From assembly GCA_922989275.2 (NCBI GenBank), contig OV277868.1:15000291-15064290 (forward strand): a stretch of 64,000 nt of DNA, read 5' to 3'. The stretch is from Gari tellinella (taxonomy: Eukaryota > Mollusca > Bivalvia > Cardiida > Psammobiidae). Positions 30,476 through 40,580 of this stretch are shown piece after piece. The translations under genes were made by a program, and so were the position numbers. Within the stretch, counting starts at the first letter, position 1. Every line of letters begins with the position of its first letter. The notes beneath the pieces are model-generated. The model did no database searches. It saw nothing but the letters and a program-made list of their open reading frames with translations, and was not told where the DNA came from.

Positions 30476-31729
30476 GAATCTGAACTTATATCACCTTATA
30501 ATAACATAATTAATAGATATTTCAAGGTTTGTGGCTGTAAACTACCCCTACAGTTGATTTTTGATGGGGTTTTGGGTAATTCCGGGGTTTGTGGGGTTTT
30601 GGGTAATTCGTTCCACCGCACATTAAAGATTAAACAAGGCCGCAGTCTACTGTAAATCTTCTACAACATAAAAGTGACGTCATAACCTCATCTAAAAGCT
30701 CGGATGACGTAGTCATGTATTTGTATGTGAGCGAAATACTAGATGCTGTCTGGGAGTGCCGATAATACCCGCATGCCGATAATACCGAGCATCTACCCGA
30801 ATGAAATATGCCATTGGGGTCTTGTAATGATTGATTGAAAAATACAAAAATCGATTATACAATGTTGTATATTATTAGATGTAGATCTACATCACGAGAT
30901 GTTATTATTAGTATCTGTACATTATATTATACCGATATACTCAGTAAATACATGTACATGTATATATATAGAGAAGACTGCCAATTTGGGGTGGAAACAA
31001 TACGGGAAGCTCCTATGAGAGCTTTCTGTGTTGTTGACAGCCTGAATTGAGTAACTAAGGTATAAGGATAACAGTTACTATCTGTTTCGCGACTGCTCAC
31101 TAATTATAACAGCCCAAGTCGGGGGGAAAGCTCCTGCGGAATTTTTCTGCGTCGCTTTCGTTCTGCCTTGAGCGACTACCTGTATTGAAGACTACACATG
31201 GGTTTTCTATTGGGTGGTCGCTTAACAATGTCTTACATCATTGACTTTACGTTACTTATGTATTGTAGATAAATTTAACAGGTCACAAGCTTTTGGGACG
31301 TTCTGTGCTGAGTCTTGGATCGCTCTCGCGTGTTGGATTGGTCAGGTTTGATCTTTAAATAACTCAGGTCTGGTCGGTCGGATGTTTGGGAGCGGTCTCG
31401 GACTCGGCTCGGGGGCCTTAAGGCCTTGGACCAATGTGATATATGTTGGGTACGTTTAGTTCTGTTGTTTATTCCTCATAGGAAGAAGAAATCATTATAC
31501 AGTGGGTCCTGTCTAACGAATGTAAAATTGATGATCTCCTATGACAATTAGATGGAGGTTGGGGTGATGCGGACACTCCTGAAATGTTTATAGGCATTAC
31601 TTTAGACCAGCATTTAGTGTAGATCTAGATCTACTCCTTTTAACTCTATGTAGATCTACCCCGTGAAAATTCAAATCGAAAAATTCCAATATCAAATTAA
31701 GCCTAGAGTCCTTTTATGATTATTGGGTT
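30476..31729. other. no gene recognised
   Basis: Includes short direct duplications (GTTTTGGGTAATTC.GGGGTTTGTGG at 30568-30612; CCCGCATGCCGATAATACC near 30760). ORFs here are short, without homology and without codon-usage support. Confidence 0.4.
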
Positions 31730-31799
31730 GACAAGCAGTGCAGAGCCTGATCAGTTAGTCCCTTTAGGAGCCATCTGATCTGGGTCTGCAATGTTTGCA
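31730..31799. mobile_element. hairpin MITE, GGGCTCC-tip subtype (worn)
   Basis: ACAAGCAGTGCAGAGCCTGA, tip TCCCTTTAGGAGCC and ATCTGATCTGGGTCTGCAATG form the same fold as at 18630. Confidence 0.75.
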
Positions 31800-32689
31800 T
31801 AAATCAAGCGTACTCTTTGTGGAATGCGGATAGTTACCACCATGTATTCTGATGTGTTTATTATGACGTATAAATGTAATAATAATGACGTCATAAATAT
31901 TTGACATAAACCACTGAATATTTAAATTTTAGCTCCCATGACCTATGACGACACCGTATACATGGCAATAATGACGTGTAACTATGACGTCATAAGCCAG
32001 GAGGAAATTATGTACTATATTTGTAAACTGGGAATTCCATGATGTGTGAGTTTCAAAATTTATAGATCTGAACTTATAAGTCAAATGTTTGTGATCTGTT
32101 TATTGATGTACATAGATCTACTATGCCAATTTATTTTCTTAATTGTGTTATGTTTTCTTACTTGTGTTAGATCTATATATATTCAAGTGATAATTTATGT
32201 AGACCCCTTCAGTGCAATAATATCGTACCCGCGAATAATTTAACTCGCGGATGCGTTGGTGTTGCGCCGAATTGTTGGTCTAAGATTGTATTCACGAATT
32301 AATAGCCTATCATATCTATGTTACAAAACACTGAATATGCCTTCTCAGTTTGGATAGAAAATGACATGGAAGGCTCCCAATGGATATTTCCACACTAAGT
32401 TCAGTCTAAAATGAGAAACTACAATTTACGACATCGGCTGTAGTTTTAAAATTTTCGAAGTCGCAAGTGCCGGACAGTTTGGAACTAGCTGTGGCGCTAA
32501 GTAACCGTGTGTCTCATCTGGAAATAAACTGTCCCTACAGATGTATAAATCTATTTTTATCTATTTCAAATCTATTTATTGCAACTTACAAAACTTACAA
32601 CCATTGCCGCGAACGGCGGTTTAATTGTAAATTTCATTGTAGCTCTCCCACCTGAGCCTGTAGCTAATATCTTTAAAATACTTAATTGT
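31800..32689. other. no gene recognised
   Basis: AT-rich with several TGACGTCATAA words (31865-31900, 31975-32000). No ORF has recognisable homology. Confidence 0.4.
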
Positions 32690-32709
32690 TAAAGTTCTCT
32701 TTCATTACC

Positions 32710-32812
32710 TGTTTAGTTTGTATTACACCTTCAATTAACCTCATGTATTCATGTGAAAACATGTACTGAGCGAAATAAAGAATTTGAATTTGAATTTGAA
32801 TTTGATAATACC
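32710..32812 (+). mobile_element. LINE/SINE 3' end with (TTTGAA)n tail
   Basis: TCATGTATTCATGTGAAAAC, ATGTACTGAGCGAAATAAAG and then AATTTGAATTTGAATTTGA. The same 3' end with the same microsatellite tail is at 47068-47130. The upstream sequences differ, as expected of 5'-truncated retrotransposon insertions. The family is not identified. Confidence 0.7.
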
Positions 32813-32934
32813 CGCATTTGCTCTATACTATTTTGTTACAATCTTCATTCTTCGCTTTCTGAAGATGGTTTAGCCACAGAAGTATAATTCCGTGGTTTAG
32901 CAGTGCTCGCTTATAGGCTTTGCCTATTCCATAT

Positions 32935-33035
32935 TATAGTCGGTTATAAAAGCTCTTGAGAGCTTATGTTATTTGTATATGTCTTGCCGACTCAAAATAA
33001 AGCTTATCTTATCTTATCTTATTTTATCTTACTTA
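32935..33035 (+). mobile_element. retrotransposon 3' end with (TTATC)n tail
   Basis: AAAAGCTCTTGAGAGCTTATG, TCTTGCCGACTCAAAATAAAG and then CTTATCTTATCTTATCTTA. An AATAAA signal beside a simple-repeat tail is the usual look of non-LTR element 3' ends. The family is not identified. Confidence 0.55.
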
Positions 33036-33360
33036 CCAGCTGCTCTAATCTTCCCGCCAAGCTGTAAGTTCTGCAGCCAACGGTGTTCTGGTTATTTTCT
33101 TCTCGTGTAATTTCTTGGCTACGCATCCCGTGATACGAGTGTGCAGTAATTACAGACGATTCGTCACCATGCAAATTCGTCACAAAGGCGATACATGTAT
33201 ATAGTAATGGCAAAAGACGATTCGTCACCAAGGACTTTGTGTACAGTAGGGTATTTTCTTACCTGGTATATATATAGATCTATATGTGATTTAAAAAAAT
33301 AGATGAATTGATGTATTAAAGCTTTTAAGGCTTTTAAAAAACAACTTTATTTCTTCAAAC

Positions 33361-33400
33361 AATGCGCGACGCGTTTCACTATAATTCATCAGGCGCAATA
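33361..33400 (-). ncRNA. hammerhead-ribozyme-like motif (Penelope-associated type)
   Basis: Minus strand: stem I strand TGCGC, core CTGATGA, a weak 8-nt stem II region ATTATAGT, core GAAA, short palindromic CGCG stem III, TC cleavage site, then GCGCA pairing with the first strand. The conserved CUGAUGA and GAAA boxes and the closing 5-bp stem are all present. The tiny stem III is typical of the minimal hammerheads described in Penelope-like elements, which act as dimers. Stem II is weak, so activity is doubtful. A degenerate second copy with a better stem II (GGCCCTTAGAGGTC + GAAA) but a ruined CUGAUGA box lies at about 33556-33586, also on the minus strand. Confidence 0.55.
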
Positions 33401-33735
33401 CTATTGTTTATGACGTCATGACGTTGTTGTCATGCTATCGACGTCGTCACTTCCTGTTGACGTACATCTAAGTTAAATAACTGCGTTTTATTAAAGGGAG
33501 ATATTTATTGAGAATTAAGAATATTAATATATATACTGCTCTTTTCTAATATTTCGACCTCTAAGGGCCTTTTTCAAAGAAAATCACGTCAAAACACACG
33601 TCACATTTTTGTTACATGCATTCAGCCATAAAATCAAAGAGAATAATGTTAACAACATTGTTTGTTATTGCCGTTGTCATGACGTCGTTATGACGTCATC
33701 TTCATGACGTCATGTGTGCAATGGCGTCATGCATG
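33400..33735. promoter_or_regulatory. cluster of CRE-like TGACGTCA palindromes
   Basis: TGACGTCA or one-base variants occur at about 33411, 33679, 33691 and 33704, among several GACGTCG words. A similar cluster lies at 35972-36025 on the other side of the Penelope-like ORF. These may belong to the element's terminal repeats rather than to a host promoter. Confidence 0.4.
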
Positions 33736-33849
33736 CATTAGCGCATTATCCTCCTTGACATTACAGCCAAATGGTCTGTACGTTCTCAGCTTCCAAATCC
33801 AATCGGTTTCATAGATCTGTCTTTCAATTCTACTTCCATTAAACATTCT

Positions 33850-34977
33850 CTTCAAAATGACAAACTCGATGCATGTAGGGAAGCCCTTGCAAGCAGGAGG
33901 AATCCATTAATAGGAACTGAACATGTTCTGAAGATGATTCAAACAGTTTTAGACAACAACACGTTTTGTTTTGGTGATAGTACATTCATACAAAAGGATG
34001 GTATAGCAATTGGCTCAAAACTAGGAAAATTTTTTGCTTGTACTTACATGAGGAAATGGGATGAAAAATTAATGGCACACAAAAAAGTGCCATTGTTTTA
34101 TAAACGATTCATAGATGACGGTTTTGGGATTTGGAATGGTACAGTGCAAGAATTAGAAGATGTTACCAAACATGCAAACAGTATCCACCAAAATATCAAG
34201 ATAGAACTTAGATATGGTTTGGATAAAATAGAGTTTTTGGACACTTTAGTGAAGATGGACAATGGTCAGATATATACAGATCTTTATGTTAAGCCTACAG
34301 ATAAACAACTGTACCTTAATAATTCTTCTTGTCATCCTCCCAATACAAAGAAAGGCATAGCGTATGGTTTGGGTTTAAGAATTAAACGTATATGTGAAAG
34401 AGAGTCAGACTACATTAGGGAAAGAAGTAAACTTAAGGGTCAGTTGAGAAGGAGAGGGTATAGCGGTAGGATGATAGAAAGTCAATTAGTACGGGTTGAT
34501 AAGCTTAATAGATCAGATACTCTTCTCAAGAAACAATCAGATAATAGGAAATTGAATAGGGTTCCTTTAGTTTTGACTTATTCAAACCTACTGCCAAACA
34601 TACACGACATTGTAAAAAAGCACTCAAAAGTTTTACACAAATCTGAGAGGCTGAAAGATGTATTTCAGGAATTACCAATTGTAGCATTCAGGCGTGATAA
34701 AAATCTCTGTGACACACTGGTACATTCTAAGACTAATCGCATTGTTAAACCTAACAATGTGGTTTGTTCACAAGAATGTGCTACTTGTAGTATTCTTGAA
34801 ATGTCAAGTGTTAAAGACACATATGAACAATCAATTTTCAAGGTGTGTACTAATATTAACTGTAGGGAGAGAAATGTCGTGTATGGAATAAGATGTAGTA
34901 AATGTGATAGGATGGTGTATGTAGGCGAGACTGAGAGAGAAATCAGAGAGAGAATGAAAGAACATTTGAGTGATTAA
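33850..34977 (+). CDS. Penelope-like retroelement ORF, truncated at both ends (RT palm to GIY-YIG)
   Basis: The open frame extends upstream of the ATG at 33934 without a stop, and family-like sequence begins near 33853 (NDKLDACREALASRRNPLIG). The encoded fragment holds the second half of a reverse transcriptase: NTFCFGDSTFIQKDGIAIGS (conserved QxxGxAIGS region), then YKRFIDDGFGIW with the catalytic DD, then KIEFLDTLVK. After a basic linker comes a Cys cluster VVCSQECATC and the start of a GIY-YIG endonuclease, VVYGIRCSKCDRMVYVGETE then RERMKEHLSD. The reading stops at TAA at 34975, where other members continue the nuclease, so the catalytic Glu region is lost. RT followed by GIY-YIG is diagnostic of Penelope-like elements. 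The copy is 5'- and 3'-truncated and almost certainly inactive. Neighbours: hammerhead-like sequence and CRE-like clusters upstream. Confidence 0.9.
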   Translation, partial: LQNDKLDACREALASRRNPLIGTEHVLKMIQTVLDNNTFCFGDSTFIQKDGIAIGSKLGKFFACTYMRKWDEKLMAHKKVPLFYKRFIDDGFGIWNGTVQELEDVTKHANSIHQNIKIELRYGLDKIEFLDTLVKMDNGQIYTDLYVKPTDKQLYLNNSSCHPPNTKKGIAYGLGLRIKRICERESDYIRERSKLKGQLRRRGYSGRMIESQLVRVDKLNRSDTLLKKQSDNRKLNRVPLVLTYSNLLPNIHDIVKKHSKVLHKSERLKDVFQELPIVAFRRDKNLCDTLVHSKTNRIVKPNNVVCSQECATCSILEMSSVKDTYEQSIFKVCTNINCRERNVVYGIRCSKCDRMVYVGETEREIRERMKEHLSD

Positions 34978-35969
34978 AACGAACTTAAATTTCTATACGA
35001 AAGTTATCTGTATCAGTAGTTTATCTTTATCATGCACATTTATGCTGTCATTCAAACATATTTGAACCGTAATGTGCCTTTTAACAGTTTTTTTATAATA
35101 ACAAATCTATAAAATCAATAAATTTGATCTCTAAAATAAAGAAGCGCACGAAGTTTATATGAAATTAAAAAAATATATGAAAACGGCCATAATTTCAGTC
35201 ATGGCACTATTAATGAATACAATCGTAAAAGAGGAAAATGGAGAAAAAAATCAGAAAAAAAACGAACAGACTAACTGTTAAGTTGCCAAAGTAAGTGTAC
35301 ATCGCGGATAAAAGTAGTAATTCATTTGACCAACATTCTCTTAAATCGGCTTAATTATAAACATTCTCCAAAAAGTACCTAAAAAAGGAAAAATCGGGCG
35401 TGCGGGTCCCGACGAAGTGCTTAAAATCGGCAAATATTGAATTTAAGCTTTAATGAGTTTAAATTTACAGTAAAAGCGTTTCAATAACGTCAGACTAGTC
35501 TACTGAATGACGTCTACTGAATGACTTATAAAAACGAAAGTAAAGCGATGACAATTTACAACTTCCAACTTCCAAAACTGTCCCGGGGTTGGCTCGAAAA
35601 CGAAGACAGCTACGTTCATGATCTAAAGTTGTGAGCTTTCTTGAAACCGGTGGTCACCTGATGCGCATATACTTTTTATTCAGAAATGTATTAAAAATGT
35701 TGAAACTTACCACAATTGTATCCGTTTCATCCAGAAAACATCACGTTTTGTCCGCCATATTACTAACATTCTCTAAAGCGTCGCTTAAATATCAACATTC
35801 GCTACATTACGTTGCGCCCCCTGAATAAAGGTTTAACCTATTTTAATCTGTTTCTGTGTCAGCATACTTTCTGCTTGTGATTAGTTTTTGCTTTCTTTAT
35901 TAATATATTTTGCTTTGAATAATTTGAATCTATAATAGATCCTAAAAGCAAGTAGAAAGTACGCTGAAT
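34978..35969. other. no gene recognised
   Basis: AT-rich sequence 3' of the Penelope-like ORF. It may include element 3' sequence up to the TGACGTC cluster at 35972-36025, but no terminal repeat could be matched with confidence. Confidence 0.4.
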
Positions 35970-36194
35970 GAAATGACGTCTTTTGACGTCGTCAACGACG
36001 TCGTTAACAACATATGACGTCATAAGCATTATTCGTTTACTTTTTATCTCTGAAGAAGAAATAAACTAATGTTCATTTTATGGAGTTTTTCTCTGTTACA
36101 AATATATTATCAATCTATAATATGGATTAAACATACATGCATACTTATAATCTGTTCATTAATTTTAGAAATTACAGAAATATAATGTAACTAT

Positions 36195-36324
36195 AAGAAA
36201 TGAACTGATTTTTTCGGCGTTTAAGCGAAATTAAAGACAGAAAATGATCGGCTGGAATTTGCCGATCATATTCTGTCGATTATTTTGCTTTTAAAAACGC
36301 CGAGAAAAATCAGCTCATTTCTTA
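36195..36324. mobile_element. long hairpin element, family AAGAAATGAACTGA (copy 2)
   Basis: AAGAAATGAACTGATTTTTT, CGGCGTTTAAGCGAAAT and GATCGGC pair with the mirrored GCCGATCATATTCTG and AAAAATCAGCTCATTTCTT. It is shorter than the 29639 copy, with diverged arms. Left-flank similarity to that copy begins about 70 bp upstream. Confidence 0.85.
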
Positions 36325-36681
36325 AATTCGACATCACATTCACAATCATTCACATAACCGCACTCTGTGTTGACGATAGATACATGTAGCTGCCTAAAGC
36401 TGCTTAATCAAATGATCAAATTATTCGGGAGATTTTTACGGTTGATAGTCACAAGGCCGACCCTACCTAAGGCCGACCTTAATTTGTATAGTAGACCTAT
36501 AGTCACAAGGCCGACCTTATCTTTATATAGCAATTTAGGTTTCACACCTATTTTACAGGTATGTTAGGCGCGTGGTGACAATTATCGATAGACGCATAAT
36601 TATTGTTCATACCCAGATCATAATCGCTTTCTATTTGATGCAAATGAGTGTTATTGCAGAATTTCATTACCGTATTTTAAA

Positions 36682-36835
36682 GGGCTGCCAACTCTCATAC
36701 ATAATATAATTGTTCAGATCTTTTTAAAATTTTATCCATACCTTTATTTAATTTAATCAAAATCTCCTGAATGTATGGAAAATGTTATCATTTTGTGTGT
36801 ATTGTTGTTAGAAGAGACTTATGGTAGCCCTGTCG
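36682..36835. mobile_element. small hAT-like MITE
   Basis: AAGGGCTGCCAACTC and, inverted, CAGGGCTACCATAAGTC bound about 150 bp of AT-rich sequence. The CAGGGCTRCCA terminus resembles the repeat edge seen at 26428 and 27417. Confidence 0.5.
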
Positions 36836-37175
36836 TACATATGTACATTACACAAGATAAAGCATTAACATCAGAAATTAAACAACATGTAAATAAATAC
36901 TAAAGTCCTTGATGAATTAATAAAGGGTTTTCACTAATTATAATTAGCACATCTGACAATTTGCACGATATTACATATATATGTTACAGTCAATCTGTGT
37001 AATCAGTCATTACGCGTAATGACTAGTCAATCTGTGAAATGACTTTTTCACATAGTCCTTTTAATGACACTATTTATGATGATAGACAATGATATTTTTT
37101 AAAAGTTCAAAGATAGGCAGGCTAATTGCCATCACGCCCTAATGGAATAGGCTAACATTGATAAAAACATAAATG

Positions 37176-37718
37176 TTTAAAGCGACTCGCAACCGGATGG
37201 TGTACTTGTCAAAATAAAATAAAATACTCAAATAAAAGCAAATTTGTGGCATTATTTGGCTTCTGACATTAAAAAAATATGATCAGTCCAAAAAAAGTCT
37301 CAAGAATCGTCACCGAATCTTAGTTTTTTAGATATATTCCATCGTTTTTCAATAGCGTCAGCTGACGGTTTTGCTGTTGTTGTTGCTTCTCTACACGGGC
37401 TCTGACATAAACCGGAGCCGAATAATATAGTATTAAGCGCTACCAGTGAAGTACGTTAATTCGCTACCATATATATAGAGAGCGTCCGTGGTCGAGGCGG
37501 TAAAGGCGTGTCAGTCCTCATTTTTCTTGTTTGTCTTCGCAATGGAGGGTCACGGGTTCGAATCCCACCAGAGCTTCTTCTCTTTTTTTTTGGGAAATGC
37601 ATTTTTTAACAGAATTTATTATCCTAAACTAAATCTTACCCATTTATATAATCATTTGACATATATTTACAAATTACAATTTTTAATGCTAAATCCGGTT
37701 GCGAGCCTCTTTAAGCAT
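37176..37718. mobile_element. TTAA-flanked MITE-like element carrying a tRNA-like sequence
   Basis: TTAA + AGCGACTCGCAACCGGAT on the left and, inverted, TTAA + AGAGGCTCGCAACCGGAT on the right: an 18-bp TIR with two mismatches next to TTAA on both sides. The TTAA duplication suggests a piggyBac-type mechanism. The interior contains pol III A- and B-box-like sequence at 37482-37572. Confidence 0.7.
37482..37572 (+). pseudogene. tRNA-like sequence (Ser/Leu-type arrangement), pseudogene or SINE head
   Basis: An A-box-like TGGTCGAGGCGG at 37489 and a perfect B box GGTTCGAATCC at 37555 are separated by a long variable region. A T8 tract follows at 37583. The acceptor strands (GCGTCCG and CAGAGCT) do not pair and only three of five T-stem pairs form. 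It is therefore not a functional tRNA. Confidence 0.55.
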
Positions 37719-38688
37719 ACATGTGATATCTCCCGATCTCGTCGGGAGCTCCCGAAATTTTAGCACTACTCACGATCTCCCGGTCAGGAGACGAAATCTC
37801 CCGATATTTCATTAAATCAGGTTCATTTTTTTCAATATGAACTTTTATATCATTTACCTAGTTCGCCGACTCTAAAAATCTGAAAATTGGCTTCAGCGTT
37901 CTCCGGCTAATCCATACACACCTTATCACCAAACGCTACTGATGCGTGTAAACACGTTACGCAATCGTCGATAAGTTTGATAGTGTAGCACTATACATGG
38001 CATGTTTATGGCAGGCTGCAAACAATGTTTGATCACCCGCGACGAGTGGAGTTTTACATATTGCTTTTAATGTGTTGTAGATCTAATTGGTTATCAAAAA
38101 AGTGATTGACAGGTTTGCCCCGAATCGGAGACCTAGCAACGACAATTTTTAGAAGCGGTGATGCGAAGAATAAAGATCTATGTCGCCGATACGGGTCGGA
38201 TTAAAATCAGATATAATTCTCCGTAAGTTCTGGACAAGCACACATCTTATATGAAAGCTACATTTATGAATTTATTTCTACCACAAAATACATTGAATGT
38301 TCACGTAACAGAAAAATACTTCGAAAATTATACCGTTACAAAATGACGGGGTGCCTTAATATTTGCTACGGGAATCACGTATATTTTGTTAGTCTAAAAA
38401 GTTTTCCCCAGCATCGTTTTCTAACAATTAATTAAAATTAAACATTGGACCTAAATTCTTCTGTTTGTTACATACGATTTGTGCAAATGTATAATCATTA
38501 AGTTTGATTTTACAACCAATTACGCTCGTAAAATTGATTTGCAATCAGTTTTCGCGGTAGAAATTTCGTGTTAAAACCACGCCCACTAAATGGCGCTAGT
38601 AAATGTCGTCTGCAGACTTTGTCGTCTAAAACAATTTCTCTGAGTTAATCTTTGTGCATTTTCTTTCAGAAACTATCATTGTCAAGCA

Positions 38689-38751
38689 GTTTGTATCTAA
38701 AATAGATGATGCAGCGTATCATCTGGATCCATACTGTTTGCAAACTTTAAT
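38689..38751. mobile_element. hairpin MITE, GGATCC-type (worn)
   Basis: GCAGTTTGTATCTAAAATAGA, a TGATGCAGCGTATCA tip and TCTGGATCCATACTGTTTGC. Confidence 0.65.
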
Positions 38752-38921
38752 TAATAACAGATTGTTAAGTTGCTAACTCTTTCTAGATCTACTGACTCCA
38801 TAGATAGAAATCTAGACCATTTGAACTACTTCATTCATTCTCTCAAGAAAATAGATATAGTTCCAGTTTATCTTTACTAGTCATGAATAATATAAGAACC
38901 ATAAGAAATAGTTCTTATATC

Positions 38922-39010
38922 CTAGCAGATGGTAGATCTAGCTTAAAGCAGGATTAAACTTTTACTGAAGCAGAATGCTCCTGAAGAGTATTCTGCTTTA
39001 CTTTCAGCCT
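38922..39010. mobile_element. AAAGCAG-family MITE
   Basis: TCCTAGCAGATGGTAGATCT, CTTAAAGCAGGATTAAAC, GAAGCAGAATGCTCC..TATTCTGCTTTACTTTCAGCC. Confidence 0.75.
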
Positions 39011-39092
39011 AGATGCTAGAATAAAAGGCCCATGTCAGTATTATAAAGACTATATCTCTGGGTGAAAATTGTCTCTGTCATAGTGGTCTATC

Positions 39093-39122
39093 AGAGACAG
39101 TGTAAAGCTTTACACTGTCTCT
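39093..39122. repeat. perfect 30-nt palindrome
   Basis: AGAGACAGTGTAAAG is followed directly by its exact reverse complement, without a loop. An additional TCTCTG word lies just upstream at 39072. Confidence 0.95.
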
Positions 39123-39377
39123 GGGTCTATAGACTTATCTATTCACTGATTAGAAAAAAAATAAGCAATTAGTGATTAATTTATGAAAATAGATAAATTT
39201 GTTGGATTTTCATCGCCAGCGCCTAGTTTTGTCACGAAAAAAGTGTCGCGAAAAAAGCTCCCTATTTGGCACCCCAATCTCCCTATTAAAATTTCCAGAT
39301 CTCCCTATTTGGGTCCAAGAAAATATCACATGTATGTCTTTAATACTTATTTATCTACATACCTTTTTTTTTTTTTT

Positions 39378-39645
39378 TTAAATAACATGCTTTTTAAAAT
39401 AAAATTATTATGGTGATCATGATCTGGATCTGAACTATTATTGCGGTTTTTGCGACAATTGCCGACTCGTGTCGGTTATATAAAATATAAATGTTTAATA
39501 TTTATTTATAAACAATTACATGCCGTCTATTTTTAAATTACATGATTTTTTAATAAAAATATTAATGTTATCAGGATCTGGATCTGAACTATTATTTGGG
39601 TCTTTGCAACAATTGCCGGCTCGTGTCGGTTATATATACAATCTA
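39378..39645. repeat. approximately 140-bp tandem duplication
   Basis: GGATCTGGATCTGAACTATTA, CAACAATTGCCGGCTCGTGT and CGGTTATATA occur twice at an offset of about 140 bp, with AT-rich spacers. It abuts the right TIR of the 36447-39774 element. Confidence 0.75.
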
Positions 39646-39894
39646 TCATCAAATACATGCCGGTAAAAGAGGTGTGAAAACCTAATTGCTACATAAACAT
39701 ATAAGGTCGGCCTTGTGACTATAGGTCTACTATACAAATTAAGGTCGGCCTTAGGTAGGGTCGGCCTTGTGACTGTAAATCATTTTTACCCCGTCACCGC
39801 TTTATTGTCGTCTGCTTCAGTATTGTTGTCTACAAGACACATTTCAAAGTTAGATTTAAGGTTGTTTGACTTAATAAATATCGATAAAAGTGTC

Positions 39895-39959
39895 AAACAG
39901 TTTGGGTCCTGATCAGACGCCGCGTAACGCGGCGTCTGATTAGGACCCAAACTGTTTGC
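39895..39959. mobile_element. hairpin MITE, GCCGCG-tip subtype
   Basis: CAAACAGTTTGGGTCCTGAT and AGACGCCGCGTAACGCGGCG pair with CTGATTAGGACCCAAACTG. It is a nearly perfect hairpin. Confidence 0.9.
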
Positions 39960-40580
39960 AAACGCGCTTTTAGGCGTCATTGAGAGTGAAAAGGTTAAAC
40001 CTGAAGCCACAGACAGGCATTGTCTGTTTTAATTTGTCCCGGTCCACAGGGGCGGAACTCTGTCACACAATAACTGGAAACGGGACGACGCTCGGTCACA
40101 CCTGCACGACGATTAACATTGTTGATTTTGTAAACACGCGTGGCGATTGTACTTTCATGTTTGCATACGCAGTAGCTCAAGTCTGTCTGAAAGGCATTTT
40201 GTTCAATTGAACTTGATGAAATGTTTGCAATATTGTTTAAGAATAAATACATGAAACAAGTGACACGTTTAAAGGGATTTAGAGCTATGTTTAATAAAGA
40301 ATGGCCTGTTAAAGTCATCGTTTATCTTAGAAATGTCTGTTTAACGTGTCTTTGCTACAATAACTCAGCAAATTTCCTTTGGAAATAAAAAAAATTAGTT
40401 TTAGTAAATTCATTCATGCAAATTACTCATAAATCAGCGAATAAACCGGTATTTGCTTTAACCAATAACGAGAAAATGAGCATCTAGTGGACAGCCAGTG
40501 AATGCTGTGTATGTAACGCACACCGTAGACGACCTGTTAACTTGTGTAACGCCTGCATGTCGACTCTGTTTCAGACACGG
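39960..40580. other. no gene recognised
   Basis: Both strands have ORFs of about 75-105 codons overlapping each other, with no recognisable family. No repeat was recognised before segment S begins at 40581. Confidence 0.4.

Larger units (their letters stand above)
36447..39774. mobile_element. 3.3-kb element with about 115-bp TIRs of iterated AAGGCCGACC boxes
   Basis: The left TIR (36447 to about 36560) starts AGTCACAAGGCCGACCCTAC. The right TIR (about 39660-39774), inverted, starts identically and stays nearly identical through the ACCTATAGTCACAAGGCCGA block to TTTCACACCT. The box AAGGCCGACC occurs three times per TIR. The interior is non-coding and carries nested elements at 36682, 37176, 38689 and 38922. 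I could not identify a clean target duplication (GGTTGAT left, GTAAATC right). Confidence 0.85.

Noticed and set aside
30278..30655. 125-codon plus-strand ORF
   Set aside because: It runs through A/T homopolymers (Lys and Phe runs) and has no family resemblance.
33019..33231. 70-codon minus-strand ORF
   Set aside because: It covers a simple-repeat tail and the ATTCGTCA repeat; no homology.
37482..37572. Functional tRNA-Ser or tRNA-Leu gene
   Set aside because: Acceptor strands do not pair and two T-stem pairs are lost; only the internal promoter boxes are good.
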